A DNA stretch of 64,000 nucleotides from the NCBI GenBank assembly GCA_029582265.1, contig CM055828.1, forward strand, positions 12,931,777 through 12,995,776. The letters are read 5' to 3'. The notes below the pieces were generated by a model, which saw nothing but the letters and a program-made list of their open reading frames with translations, ran no database searches and was not told where the DNA came from. The translations under genes and the position numbers were made by a program. This document shows, piece by piece, positions 1 to 12,990 of the stretch (its first letter is position 1; each line of letters starts with the position of its first letter). The stretch is from Zoroaster sp. YZ-2022. Its lineage: Eukaryota > Echinodermata > Asteroidea > Forcipulatida > Zoroasteridae.

Positions 1-834
1 ACTCTGAACTTTACACCAAGTACATTTTATTTGAAACTTTTTGTTTTAAAACGTTCCTGTCCTATATCATTTCATTCCATTCTGTTTACATTCTAAGTGC
101 TTGGGAAACTGATCTTGGCATATCAAATAATAAAAACCTTGCATTGTGTCTGCTTAATCATCTGTCATTATCTTTATGTGTGATTCATTTTACGAATTGG
201 TGCCATGTTTGCTGACTAATGCAGCCTGAGTCTTGAAATTTAATATCCGATGATAGTTCATCTTCCAAAATGTTCATCCTGGAACAATGTACACAGCTTC
301 AGCAAAAATGTGGAGAGTCACCAACAACAGCAATCCTAGTTGGTCAACAAGCTTGCAGTCCTACCAGTTTCCTGCCTGCACGCTTCAACGCACTAATCCT
401 ACAGCATCCAGTCTTCGTGCAATCCTCTAGCAGTCTACTTAAGCAGCAGCATTTCCCAGAGTCCGGCATTCTCCTAAAGACTACTGTATCGGAGCATACT
501 GATTGAAACGTCGAGTTGTAACCTACAGTTCTTTTCAGAACTAATTACTACTCAAATGAGATTTTCACATGGTGTCGCCGCAAATAGTCTTTACTTATCT
601 TTTTCACCATGTGTGGCTGCCTCAGGATTCACATGTACCCTGAGGAGTTTCACTCTGACAAACGGTCTCAAACTTCTGAGACTCACTCACACCAAAAAGG
701 CACCCAAATGACTGGTATTCACAACTACAACCATGATAACCATGCACAACAAAAGAGACGCAGAGTCACTTGTCTATTTGTCCAGTTGTTGAGTTGTTCA
801 TATTGAGATGTTGAGATAACAATCTGGAATTTAA
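1..834. other. no recognisable gene
   Basis: The short open frames here (for example 270-506) resemble nothing I know, have no coding-like composition and no convincing splice sites. I see nothing else in this stretch. Confidence 0.5.
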
Positions 835-1180
835 TATATACTGAACAGCAAAAGAAACGCAAGTCCGAGGACAGCAAAAGAAACGCAAGTCCGAGGTCTT
901 GTCAAGTTTTCAAACAGAAGACAAACCATTTTGATTCTAATCGCTCATTTAATGAAAAATGCTTTCAATTAATTTGTGAGCTGAAAGTGACTGTTGAATG
1001 TGAAAATCTTGCAATGCAATTTCAACAGTCACTTTCAGCTCACAAATTTAAAGCAATTTTCATTAAATGAGTGATTAGAATCAAAATGGTTTGTCTTCTG
1101 TTTGAAAACTTGACAAGACCTCGGACTTGCGTTTCTTTTGCTGTCCTCGGACTTGCGTTTCTTTTGCTGTTCAGTATATA
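835..1180. repeat. near-perfect hairpin MITE (~346 bp)
   Basis: The left arm (about 835-1003) and right arm (about 1019-1180) are near-perfect reverse complements around a ~15-20 bp loop. Each arm starts TATATACTGAACAGC and carries two copies of a ~26-bp motif containing AAAAGAAACGCAAGTCCGAG next to its outer end. The whole element could fold into one long hairpin. The TA-rich borders would fit TA target-site duplication (Tc1/mariner-like), but that is inference. No coding sequence lies inside. Confidence 0.85.
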
Positions 1181-2486
1181 ACAAAAACACTTATAAGATA
1201 TCAAGTACACTGAGCAATATAAGGTAATAAACTATTTCTAAACATGTTAAATCAAGTCACTTATTTGCAGACATAAATCAGTTGTAAATCTCAGGAAAAT
1301 TCACTAACTTTTGTCTCTGATGATTCATGAATATTACTGAATAACAAGGAAAATACTGCTTACCGAATTGGGGTCTTTAAAGTCCAATAAAAGGTGAATA
1401 ATCTTGAAAAACAAAAACTATGACTACATGAATTCACAAAGGTTTCACAGTGTGATTTACAAATGTACATATGGATGCTGCCGGCCCTGTAGACGTGGCA
1501 AGAAATACACTCCAGTCTATAATGATATGCTCAGGGCCATGGAAACTGGACCCTATAAACCTATGACCCTATGAGGTCACTGGCTGACCACCAGTGCATG
1601 TCACCTATTGTACATTCCTTAAGACATGTAACTTGAATCCTGCCATGTAAACACATGTCCAGTACATAAGCTATAACTGTAGTGCTTACACACACTGATC
1701 ACTGAACCACTTTACTATATCGGCAGACTCTTATACAGAGTATATTGTGTCTTAAACTGACACTGTATTTAGAACTTAATTAAGAACTGAGTAAATATGG
1801 ATTAAAACATATTCCTACAATTAATAAAGAGAAAAATAACTAAAACAAAATAAACAAGCTGCTGTAGTGACACCATTCAAAGCTACATGTTTTACTTAAG
1901 CTTGCACTGGATCATCTACAATACTCCACTGACTTCATTCCTCATGTGGACTAGTACAAAGCTTATCTGAAAATTAATAAAAGTGGTTCACTTTAATTTT
2001 CACTTGTTTTTAGCACATTTTTTGGCATAATCATAAACTTTGACCAAAAAAAACACAGAGATACATAGACTGATTTTGTTTTATTATTTTTTTTTTTTTG
2101 CAGTAATGATACTAGAACACGACGATGTGTCGCCATTTTTTTCACGTGGATAAAAACATGTACATGTATGATGTACGCCTAACAGTAACACATAATGTAC
2201 GCAGGCTAGGTGCTGGCTTAATATAACACTAACATTCTCATAATAACAATAATCATCATCATCATCGTCACATATGTTGATGTCAACTATCTATAGATCA
2301 AAACTATGCCTGTTATTTGTCAATAGCCTAATGACAGATTCTGGTACTGAAGCAGCAAATTGGATGGATTTTTCTTTGGCTCTCCATGAAGACGTGATGA
2401 TGGATACTGATCGGCAAAAGATCGATAATCACATTCAAAACATACACGCTGCACCTATTGTGATCGGAGCAAGTTTTATGGTTTTT
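1181..2486. other. no recognisable gene; simple repeats
   Basis: AT-rich unique-looking sequence with a T-tract near 2080-2100 and a short ATC run near 2250. No open frame resembles a known protein. Confidence 0.5.
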
Positions 2487-2735
2487 AGGTGTTCGAGCTA
2501 CGGCCCAAACACCTCTTGATATTGTTCGTTTTTTTTTCTTTTTAGGTGTTTGGGTTGGTGCCCAAACACCTCTTGATATTGTTCGGTTTTTTAGGTGTTT
2601 GGGTTGGTGCCCAAACACCTCTTGATATTGTTCGGTTTTTTAGGTGTTTGGGTTGGTGCCCAAACACCTCTTGATATTGTTCGGTTTTTTAGGTGTTTGG
2701 GTTGGTGCCCAAACACCTCTTGATATTGTTCGGGT
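2487..2735. repeat. five tandem 49-bp hairpin repeats, 5' end of array
   Basis: Copies start at 2487, 2544, 2593, 2642 and 2691. Each has the palindromic AGGTGTTTGGG...CCCAAACACCT (the first copy reads AGGTGTTCGAG), followed by TCTTGATATTGTTCGG and a T-run. The same module occurs once at 26483 between array units 4 and 5, and in reverse at about 61455-61495. It is therefore best read as the 5' terminus of the array element, here multiplied. Confidence 0.85.
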
Positions 2736-4737
2736 TTTTTTTTTTCTTCTTCTTCTTCTTCTTCTTAATAAGAATTATCCAGAGACAAAAACATAGTTGC
2801 AGAGTTCACAGAACCTTAAAACTTCACACATAGTTAGACCTTAACATGTAGTTTTATGTCAAATTGTGACGTCATAGTGAGATCATCAGATATCGAATTA
2901 CACTAAATCAAAGTTTAATATTTTCAAAAAATCATATCTCATGAACCACAAACGATATTTTCACAGTCTTTGCAGCATGTTATATATCTTTAATTATGTG
3001 ATTTTTCGTACACAGACGTGACCCCAATCCGACCTCTGCTTCCGGTCGAAACCGGAAGTTGAAAATTTCAAAAAATTCAAAAAATCATATCTCATGAACC
3101 ACAGAAAATATTTTCACAATCTTTGCATCATCTTAAAGACCTTGAACTATGTCACATTTCTTACACAGACATGAACCCAATTTGACCTCTCCTTCCGGTC
3201 GAAAACAGAAGTTTAAACGAATAACTATTCAGAAGCACAGCCATACTGACGTTCTCTTACACACAGACATATCGGCCTATAGTGTGTGTATATGCATTAT
3301 CTAATTAGAATAGAATAGTTCGAGTTTACGAAGACCGCGCAGGTCATGACCTGCCATGCATGCACTAGAACAGTATAGTAGTACCATGCAGCAGAAAAAA
3401 CAATGGCTTCCCTGAGTGTCGGGCCCGTCTGCAGAAAATGCGTCGCAGAAAATGTACTAATTTAGCATGGAATCCAAATTGTTATCATTTTTGGAGATGA
3501 GTTGGACAAAGATTCTTTCATGTGCAAGTGGATGGAAGAAATAGACGGTATGGTTGAGTGTGATATTGCCAATGTCTAAGCGTTAGGGCTGTTGGAGCTA
3601 ACGTACATAACATACGTCGCAGCTAACGTTACACTACAGGTAATGTAGGAATTAATTTTAAAAGAATTTGAAAAATATCTGGACCTAATCAGACTACATA
3701 TATTTTGTAAAATAGTTGGACTTAGGCCTATATGAAAAATATCCTTGACAATTTAACTTATGTCTTCAGACTTTTACTATCTCATTGTGATCTGTCCCTC
3801 AGTATCGTGTAGTGACAATTTAAAAATAAGATCATTCCTGGTGATTATTTTCAATAGTTACCATGTTAATACCTTGACCAACAAAATAAACTATAACCCT
3901 AACCACCCCAAATCCATCAAAATTCTGAAAGGGGCACTTTTTTGGGAAAAAAATCAGCACTGTTGAAAAATGGGATCTTTATAATGGAGTTTTATCAGAT
4001 ACTTAAAAGTAATACTACATGTATTGTAGTTGCACAAACATAACTTTGTACATGAGCCAAGAATATTCAACCTTTGGCGGTGTAAATAAGCATGGAAATG
4101 AACTTCAAGCTGAACTAAAGTTTTGGGTTATTTTTTCATAGTGTATACAATGAAGATGGATGCTGACCCAATTATTTATTATTTTACATGTATGGATGAA
4201 TAGCCGACATTCCTAAAATTAATTACCATTCGATTTACAGATTTATGGGTACCACTCTGAGTGGTACAAATGCTTCCATGCCATTTGCAGGGCTGAGAGG
4301 AAGAAATAAGATTAAGAAGAAACAGAAACATCAAGGTAGGCAAATATTGAAAAATACAGGTAGAATGTCGCATCCGACCGACTTCACATTATTCCAGGAT
4401 ATTTATTTCATGAAAAATCAGCCATTTTGCTATACGATGAATTCCTCAGTCATGTCAGTCTGATGTCGTAAACTCCACAATTAGTGACCAGCACAGTCAT
4501 TTGTACATGCGCAGTGGCAACTATAATAGGATCCTTCTATTTTCTGAAGGGGAGGATTTTTTAGAAGGGAAATAAAAGTGGATTTTAAAGATAGTTTTCG
4601 CTTTCTGTACCACCAAAAATCGATAGAAAATTTTTTAACTGGTTAGTGGTTGCAAAAAAATTCCCAAAAACCCTTTAAAAGTGGTGGTCGGATACGACAT
4701 TCTTTCCAAAAATTCAATCAAGTTTCAAGTATGCAGT

Positions 4738-4928
4738 AAGCTTGGGCGATAACGATTTTTTTTATCCACGATATATCGGCAAACATATATTGCAATTTTC
4801 AATAATATCGCAATTCTTTTTTTGCATTCATGCATGATTGCTTTAGAGCCAATAACCACAGGTATGTACCCCTCTACAAGTGTCACAATAAATTGCAAAT
4901 TTATTTGCAGAGCGCCTATGTACTTCTG
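4738..4928 (+). repeat. truncated CTTGGGCGATA MITE (unit 1, first module)
   Basis: Left part only of the MITE found complete at 5959-6368. It is cut where the internal duplication of unit 1 restarts. Confidence 0.75.
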
Positions 4929-5958
4929 ATATCATCATACTTTTTTAGTGACAATTTCAAAAAAAGATCATTCCTGGTGATTATTTTCAATAGTTACCAT
5001 GTTAATACCTTGACCAACAAAATAACCTTGACCAACAAAATAAACAAACCTTAACCACCCCAAATCCATGAAAATCCTGAAAGGGCACTTTTTGGTAACA
5101 AATCAGCACTGTTGAAAAATGGGATCTTTATAATAGAGTTTTATCAGATGCTTAAAAGTAATACTAGTTGCACAAACATAACTTTGTATATGAACCAAGA
5201 ATATTCAACCTTCGGCGGTGTGAATAAGCATGGAAATGAACTTCAAGCTGAACTAAAGTTTTGGATTATTTTTCATAGTGTATACAATGAAGATGGATGC
5301 TGACCCAATTATTTATTATTTTACATGTATGGATGAATAGCCGACATTCCTAAAATTAATTACCATTTGATTTACAGATCTATGGGTACCACTCAGAGTG
5401 GTACAAATGCTTCCATGCCATTTGCAGGGCTGAGAGGAAGAAATGAGAAGAAACAGAAACATCAAGGTAGGCAAATATTGAAAAATTCGGTTAGAATGTC
5501 GAATTGAACCGCCACTTTTTCTCATTCAATATAACCAATAAAGTAATCTTACCTACCTCGTAAGGTGGAGAACATATGGATGATGATGGACATATACTTC
5601 AAATTATTCCAGGATATTTATTTCATGAAAAATCAGCCATTTTGGTATACGATGAATTCCTCAGTCATGTCAGTCTGATGTAAATTCCACAATTAGTGAC
5701 CAACAGTCATTGTACATGTGCAGTGGCAACTATAATATGATCCTTCTATTTTCTGAAGGGGAGGATTTTTTAGAAGGGAAATAAAGTCCGAAAACCATCA
5801 TAAAAGTGGATTTTAAAGATAGTTTCACCAAAAATCGATAGAATAATTTTTAACTGGTTAGTGGTTGGAATTTATTTTCAAAAAAACCCCTTAAAAAGTG
5901 GCGGTTGGATGTGACATTCTTTCCAAAAATTCAATCAAGTTTCAAGTATGCAGTAAGC

Positions 5959-6368
5959 TTGGGCGATAACGATTTTTTTTTATCCATGATATATCGGCAA
6001 ACATATATTGCAATTTTCAATAATATCGCAATTCTTTTTTTGCATTCATGCATGATTGCTTTAGAGCCGATAACCACAGGTATGTACCTCTCTACAAGTG
6101 TCACAATAAATTGCAAATTTATTTGCAGAGCGTGTATGTACTTCTGAAGTAGTTTGCTTTTGTTTCTCATTTCTAAAAGCTCAAAAGACTAATGATTTTA
6201 TTTCCATGGAATTTCTGACTTGACTCACAATGTCGATTTATATTTTATTGTGATATATTTGTATTCGCGATTCGCCGATATGCCGATAACTGCAAATAGG
6301 TTCTCGATATTGTAATCGAATAAAAAGTTATCGCAATATTCGATATCGTGTTTATCACCCAAGCTTAG
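5959..6368 (+). repeat. CTTGGGCGATA MITE, full copy in unit 1
   Basis: Termini AAGCTTGGGCGATAA and TTATCACCCAAGCTT are inverted repeats. The interior is rich in CGATATATCG-type words. AGTATGCAGTA stands on both sides, which looks like the target duplication. The same insertion at the same place occurs in units 2-5, so it predates array amplification. Confidence 0.8.
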
Positions 6369-9300
6369 TATGCAGTAAAATTGTTTCAAGTTAGATGTTG
6401 CTTTTCGTCGTTTCTTTCTATCTGTTTACCTTGTCTTGTGTGTGTATTTTGTTAATTTTCAATCTCTTTCTGTCTACAATGCCCATTCCCTTACTAAGTT
6501 ATTCCTCTATTTCTAATAAATATTTATCATTCTTTCTTCATAAATATTTAGGTCAAGGTGAGGTTGAGCGGTGAGAATGCAGCATTGAACCCCAGAGAAG
6601 AAAAACCGTGGTCTTCATCAGAGTTCCTCCCTGACAAACCGAGAAAAATTGAGAAAAAACTGTTTTCACAGTGCCAAACCTTGATTGCATGCCCAACGGA
6701 AAGATGAGAGGTTACTTTTGCAAATCGAAGATAAAGATCTTGTGGGTTTAGAAGTTTGCTATCATTGTCTTTGCTATAATGAGTATGTACCCAATTCTTG
6801 ACAAGGCCAGATCCATCAGATGAAATACCTATTTGGTACAATGATGCATAAATAAAATTCTGTGAAGAAGTCATCCAGAAGAAAACAATGAAATTCTTTT
6901 CACAAAGTCATTACATCGTAAGTTCATCAAGTGCGTACAAGAAATGGAGGAGTTGACTGCAGTAAGTACAGGTCCCACAATCTGAAAACTAACATGTCTG
7001 AAAAGTACATTTCCTACACTGGTAATTCATAGATAATTTACTAAGAATACAATTGACTTGGTGTACAGCCAATCTCTAGCTGCAAAAGAACTGGTAGAGA
7101 CTGCAGTTGGCTCAGATACATTATGTACTGATACTGATATACACTCACTGGCCATAAGTATTGCAACATACACCAAAGTTCAGTTTGGAGAACTGTGTTA
7201 CAATAAGTTATTTTATTTTATTTACACTACTTAAGACTTCTTGAAAGTGCCTGTGTTTTGAAGTCAATGTTCTTTTTACTGTTCTTGCTCGAAAATTATG
7301 TAATACACGATCGATGAAATCAGATTAAATGATCATCTCACCTGTTACTGTAAATTGCGATTTTGAGCATGTTGCAATACTTTTGGCCAGTGAGTGTAGA
7401 CAGCAGTGAAGGTGCTGGAGAAGCAGAGAGATTTTCACATGAAAGTGCCTATCTTCACACACTCTTCAATGCATCAGCTGTACTATATAATACACTTATA
7501 ATGAAGAAATCACATGGCATTACAGCTACCCTGGCCATCAACTTCAGATGACTTATCCTTGCAGACTGCTTAACAAATGAGCCAGTAATTTTCAATCACC
7601 CGCTTTGTTCATCTTACACTAGGATACTGATTCCATGACCCGTTGAAAGTTTACTCTGATTGAGATAATGTTGCCCTTTAACCATTAACTTTAATTAAAA
7701 CATTCTGTTGACTTTCTTTTCATGCACCAGTAAAAGTTTTTTTAAGTGCCAAAGATTTAACAATACTAGCCAAATCCAATTAATGTTAGGGACTACAGGT
7801 TCACTTATTTTGTATTTTGTACTTAAGAAAAAAATTATTCTTTTCATTGCAAATTAGACCTAGAAGTTGGATAACCTTTATCCTGTATGAAATGGATTAT
7901 TATTGATGGATGCAAAATGGATGGAAAAGGAGTATCATGACCATGACAAAATAAAGCAGAAGTGTCATTCAAAAGATAATGTTGTTTCGCATTTCCTTTA
8001 TATAAATATCTTATTAATTTTGTGTTTTAACGAAGAATGTGTTTTATCAATTTAAATATTTACACAAAACGTTGACAATTAATAACCAATAATTTACTTT
8101 TTAAAGATGAGAAAGATTCACAAATTGGTCTTTGATGTAGGTAGGGTTAGATCCAAGGTTGCCTAAAGAGGGTGGAGCTCAAGGTAAGGAGATGAGAAAT
8201 GGGAAATGAAACCCCAAAATATTGAAATGAATGGACAATTTAGAAGTTTTTTACATGATCAATTAAATTGGAAAACTTGGGGGGGGGGGGGTTAGACGTT
8301 CAGGGAAAAGTTGGGTTCAGACCTTTTATTCAAGGCAAGATTTTTTTTAAACTGGTTCATTTCTTTACAATGACATCAAATATTTCCCAAATATGGAATC
8401 CCTTTCCAAACTCTTCCCTACCTGACTGGACCGATTTGACAGATTAGGGTAGGGAAACATTAAAAAAAACAGCCCATGTGAACTATTCAATTATACAAAA
8501 ATCTCCATTGAAAATGTAGTTTTCTAAGAATGGCCGAAAGAGGGCGCTATTTTCATGTCATAGTTCAGATGCAAATAATCTGCCAAACTGGCAAATTTTG
8601 TGAGTGTGGATTTATATATTAGAATTTACAAGTAATTGTCTAGTCTTAAACTGTTTGTACGCTCATGCCTGATATGCGTCACGAAACTCAATTTCTGAAT
8701 GCATTTTCATTGCACGCTCCGTGGTCTAGCTAGTCTGAAGTCAAATCACATGCTGAACTTATCTCCATAGCCGTAGTTTCTTGTCAAGTCGCACTTGGCA
8801 ACACGGATGCGAATTTTGTCATGAAACTTTTCTGAAGAGAAAACCATATTTACCAAGTTCCAACTTAATTAATGTACTTTTAAACAACTTTAGGTGATGA
8901 CGTCATAACATGATGAACAACCAAACACCTTGAGAACAAGCATTCTACTCAATAGACTAACATGCTCGTGCAAGTTTTTGGTGAATTAACTATTGAAGAA
9001 CCTTTCAACCTTTGTAACATTAGATTTTTATGGGAATTTGTAAGTGAATGAGGAATTGTACTGCAGAAAAAATAGCTGCCTGGCTTGACTCATTCCTGCA
9101 ATGTCTCCCCATTTTAGCTGTAATAATGGGCGCTCTATTAAGGATTAGATTTCTTAAATGTTGTTTATCATAACTGGGAGAAAGACAATAATCTGATAAT
9201 AAAAAGCTCTTTAATTCATAGTACACTTAAAATATGCTCTTTATTTCTGTTAAATACAAACTTATACAATGTTAACATTTTGGATTTATTTGGCATTTTT

Positions 9301-11357
9301 AAACAACTTTAGGTGATGACACCATAACATGAACCCCCAAACACCTTGAGTTTGTTTTTTACAAACTCTATACCTCTAGTTTTTTCTTCTTCTTCTTCTT
9401 CTTCTTAATAAGAATTATCCAGAGACAAAAACATAGTTGCAGAGTTCACAGAACCTTAAAACTTCACACATAGTTAGACCTTAACATGTAGTTTTATGTC
9501 AAATTGTGACGTCATAGTGAGATCATCAGATATCGAATTACACTAAATCAAAGTTTAATATTTTCAAAAAATCATATCTCATGAACCACAAACGATATTT
9601 TCACAATCTTTGCAGCATGTTATAGATCTTTAATTATGTGATTTTTCGTACACAGACGTGACCCCAATCCGACCTCTGCTTCCGGTCGAAACCGGAAGTT
9701 GAAAATTTCAAAAATTCAAAAAATCATATCTCATGAACCACAGAAAATATTTTCACAATCTTTGCATCATCTTAAAGACCTTGAACTATGTCACATTTCT
9801 TACACAGACATGACCCCAATTTGACCTCTCCTTCCGGTCGAAAACAGAAGTTTAAACGAACAACTATTCAGAAGCACAGCCATACTGACGTTCTCTGGCC
9901 TATAGTGTGTGTATATGCATTATCTAATTAGAATAGAATAGTTCGAGTTTACGAAGACCGCGCAGGTCATGACCTGCCATGCATGCACGCGCACAGTATA
10001 GTACCATGCAGCAGCAAAAACAATGGCTTCCCTGAGTGTCGGGCCCGTCTGCAGAAAATGCGTCGCAGAAAATGTACTAATTTAGCATGGAATCCAAATT
10101 GTTATCATTTTTGGAGATGAGTTGGACAAAGATTCTTTCATGTGCAAGTGGATGGAAGAAATAGACGGTATATGGTTGAGTGTGATATTGCCAATGTCTA
10201 ACTAGCGTTAGGGCTGTTGGAGCTAACGTACATAACATACGTCGCAGCTAACGTTACAGGTAATGTAGGAATTAATTTTAAAAGAATTTGAAAAATATCT
10301 GGACCTAATCAGACTACATATATTTTGTAAAATAGTTGGACTTAGGCCTATATGAAAAATATCCTTGACAATTTAACTTATGTCTTCAGACTTTTACTAT
10401 CTCATTGTGATCTGTCCCTCAGTATCGTGTAGTGACAATTTTAAAATAAGATCATTCCTGGTGATTATTTTCAATAGTTACCATGTTAATACCTTGACCA
10501 ACAAAATAAACTATAACCCTAACCACCCCAAATCCATCAAAATTCTGAAAGGGGCACTTTTTTGGGAAAGAAATCAGCACTGTTGAAAAATGGGATCTTT
10601 ATAATGGAGTTTTATCAGATACTTAAAAGTAATACTACATGTATTGTAGTTGCACAAACATAACTTTGTACATGAGCCAAGAATATTCAACCTTTGGCGG
10701 TGTAAATAAGCATGGAAATGAACTTCAAGCTGAACTAAAGTTTTGGGTTATTTTTTCATAGTGTATACAATGAAGATGGATGCTGACCCAATTATTTATT
10801 ATTTTACATGTATGGATGAATAGCCGACATTCCTAAAATTAATTACCATTCGATTTACAGATTTATGGGTACCACTCTGAGTGGTACAAATGCTTCCATG
10901 CCATTTGCAGGGCTGAGAGGAAGAAATAAGATTAAGAAGAAACAGAAACATCAAGGTAGGCAAATATTGAAAAATACGGGTAGAATGTCGCATCCGACCG
11001 ACTACATTATTCCAGGATATTTATTTCATGAAAAATCAGCCATTTTGCTATACGATGAATTCCTCAGTCATGTCAGTCTGATGTCGTAAACTCCACAATT
11101 AGTGACCAGCACAGTCATTTGTACATGCGCAGTGGCAACTATAATAGGATCCTTCTATTTTCTGAAGGGGAGGATTTTTTAGAAGGGAAATAAAAGTGGA
11201 TTTTAAAGATAGTTTTCGCTTTCTGTACCACCAAAAATCGATAGAATAAATTTTAACTGGTTAGTGGTTGCAAAAAAATTCCCAAAACCCTTTAAAAGTG
11301 GTGGTCGGATACGACATTCTTTTCAAAAATTCAATCAAGTTTCAAGTATGCAGTAAG

Positions 11358-11545
11358 CTTGGGCGATAACGATTTTTTTTTATCCACGATATATCGGCAA
11401 ACATATATTGCAATTTTCAATAATATCGCAATTCTTTTTTTGCATTCATGCATGATTGCTTTAGAGCCAATAACCACAGGTATGTACCCCTCTACAAGTG
11501 TCACAATAAATTGCAAATTTATTTGCAGAGCGTGTATGTACTTCT
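11358..11545 (+). repeat. truncated CTTGGGCGATA MITE (unit 2, first module)
   Basis: Left part only, equivalent to 4738-4928 in unit 1. Confidence 0.75.
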
Positions 11546-12573
11546 GATATCATCATACTTTTTTAGTGACAATTTCAAAAAAAGATCATTCCTGGTGATT
11601 ATTTTCAATAGTTACCATGTTAATACCTTGACCAACAAAATAACCTTGACCAACAAAATAAACAAACCTTAACCACCCCAAATCCATGAAAATCCTGAAA
11701 GGGGCACTTTTTTGGTAAAAAATCAGCACTGTTGAAAAATGGGATCTTTATAATAGAGTTTTATCAGATGCTTAAAAGTAATACTAGTTGCACAAACATA
11801 ACTTTGTATATGAACCAAGAATATTCAACCTTCGGCGGTGTGAATAAGCATGGAAATGAACCTCAAGCTGAACTAAAGTTTTGGATTATTTTTTCATAGT
11901 GTATACAATGAAGATGGATGCTGACCCAATTATTTATTATTTTACATGTATGGATGAATAGCCGACATTCCTAAAATTAATTACCATTTGATTTACAGAT
12001 CTATGGGTACCACTCAGAGTGGTACAAATGCTTCCATGCCATTTGCAGGGCTGAGAGGAAGAAATGAGAAGAAACAGAAACATCAAAGGTAGGCAATATT
12101 GAAAAATTCGGTAGAATGTCGAATTGAACCGCCACTTTTTCTCATTCAATATAACCAATAAAGTAATCTTACCTACCTCGTAAGGTGGAGAACATATGGA
12201 TGATGATGGACATATACTTCAAATTATTCCAGGATATTTATTTCATGAAAAATCAGCCATTTTGGTATACGATGAATTCCTCAGTCATGTCAGTCTGATG
12301 TAAATTCCACAATTAGTGACCAACAGTCATTGTACATGTGCAGTGGCAACTATAATATGATCCTTCTATTTTCTGAAGGGAGGATTTTTAGAAGGAAATA
12401 AAGTCCGAAAACCATCATAAAAGTGGATTTTAAAGATAGTTTCACCAAAAATCGATAGAATAATTTTTAACTGGTTAGTGGTTGGAATTTATTTTCAAAA
12501 AAACCCCTTAAAAAGTGGCGGTTGGATGTGACATTCTTTCCAAAAATTCAATCAAGTTTCAAGTATGCAGTAA

Positions 12574-12990
12574 GCTTGGGCGATAACGATTTTTTTTTAT
12601 CCATGATAATGATATATCGGCAAACATATATTGCAATTTTCAATAATATCGCAATTCTTTTTTTGCATTCATGCATGATTGCTTTAGAGCCGATAACCAC
12701 AGGTATGTACCTCTCTACAAGTGTCACAATAAATTGCAAATTTATTTGCAGAGCGTGTATGTACTTCTGAAGTAGTTTGCTTTTGTTTCTCATTTCTAAA
12801 AGCTCAAAAGACTAATGATTTTATTTCCATGGAATTTCTGACTTGACTCACAATGTCGATTTATATTTTATTGTGATATATTTGTATTCGCGATTCGCCG
12901 ATATGCCGATAACTTAAATAGGTTCTCGATATTGTAATCGAATAAAAAAGTTATCGCAATATTCGATATCGTGTTTATCACCCAAGCTTA
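12574..12990 (+). repeat. CTTGGGCGATA MITE, full copy in unit 2
   Basis: Same termini and same position as in unit 1. Carries a few extra bases (a second ATGATA step near 12604) relative to the unit 1 copy. Confidence 0.8.

Larger units (their letters stand above)
3403..7551 (+). pseudogene. passenger pseudogene copy 1 (uncharacterised invertebrate family)
   Basis: Exon-like pieces in order. Exon 1 is about 3403-3547, with a GT following. Exon 2 is 4241-4335, flanked by TTTACAG and GTAGGC, and its duplicate is 5378-5466; both translate in one frame to Y-H-S-E-W-Y-K-C-F-H with a basic tail. Exon 3 starts at 6552 and encodes a dimly conserved block ending LEVCYH, then a VDCSKYRSHN-like block near 6955. 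A last piece (7363-7551) contains ASAVLYNTL. From memory, these blocks in this order match the N-terminal half of a family of long uncharacterised invertebrate proteins. In this copy exon 3 lacks the LFEAA stretch and frames are broken throughout. Function unknown. Confidence 0.55.
2736..9379 (+). mobile_element. array unit 1 (Helentron-like, 3' subtype A)
   Basis: Starts with a TTC tract (2744-2764) after the 5' hairpins. It ends with a 3' hairpin in which GAGTTTGT and ACAAACTC pair (about 9347-9368), followed by TATACCTCTAG ending at 9379, then immediately the next unit. Just inside the 3' end lies CCCAAACACCT (about 9335-9346), the reverse complement of the 5' terminal AGGTGTTTGGG: an asymmetric terminal inverted repeat. 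Contains a ~1.2 kb internal duplication (about 3740-4928 repeated at 4929-6170), a passenger pseudogene and MITE copies. No Rep/helicase gene is seen, so it is non-autonomous if it is a Helentron. Confidence 0.7.

Noticed and set aside
3760..3966. 68-codon frame repeated in units 1 and 2 (3760 and 10380)
   Set aside because: Falls in the intron between exon-like blocks 1 and 2, contains the CCCTAACC repeat words and is lost in units 3-5; conservation reflects duplication, not coding.
4179..4373. Minus-strand 64-codon frame near exon 2, repeated in all units
   Set aside because: Antisense of exon 2; the plus-strand frame has flanking AG/GT and a family-like motif.
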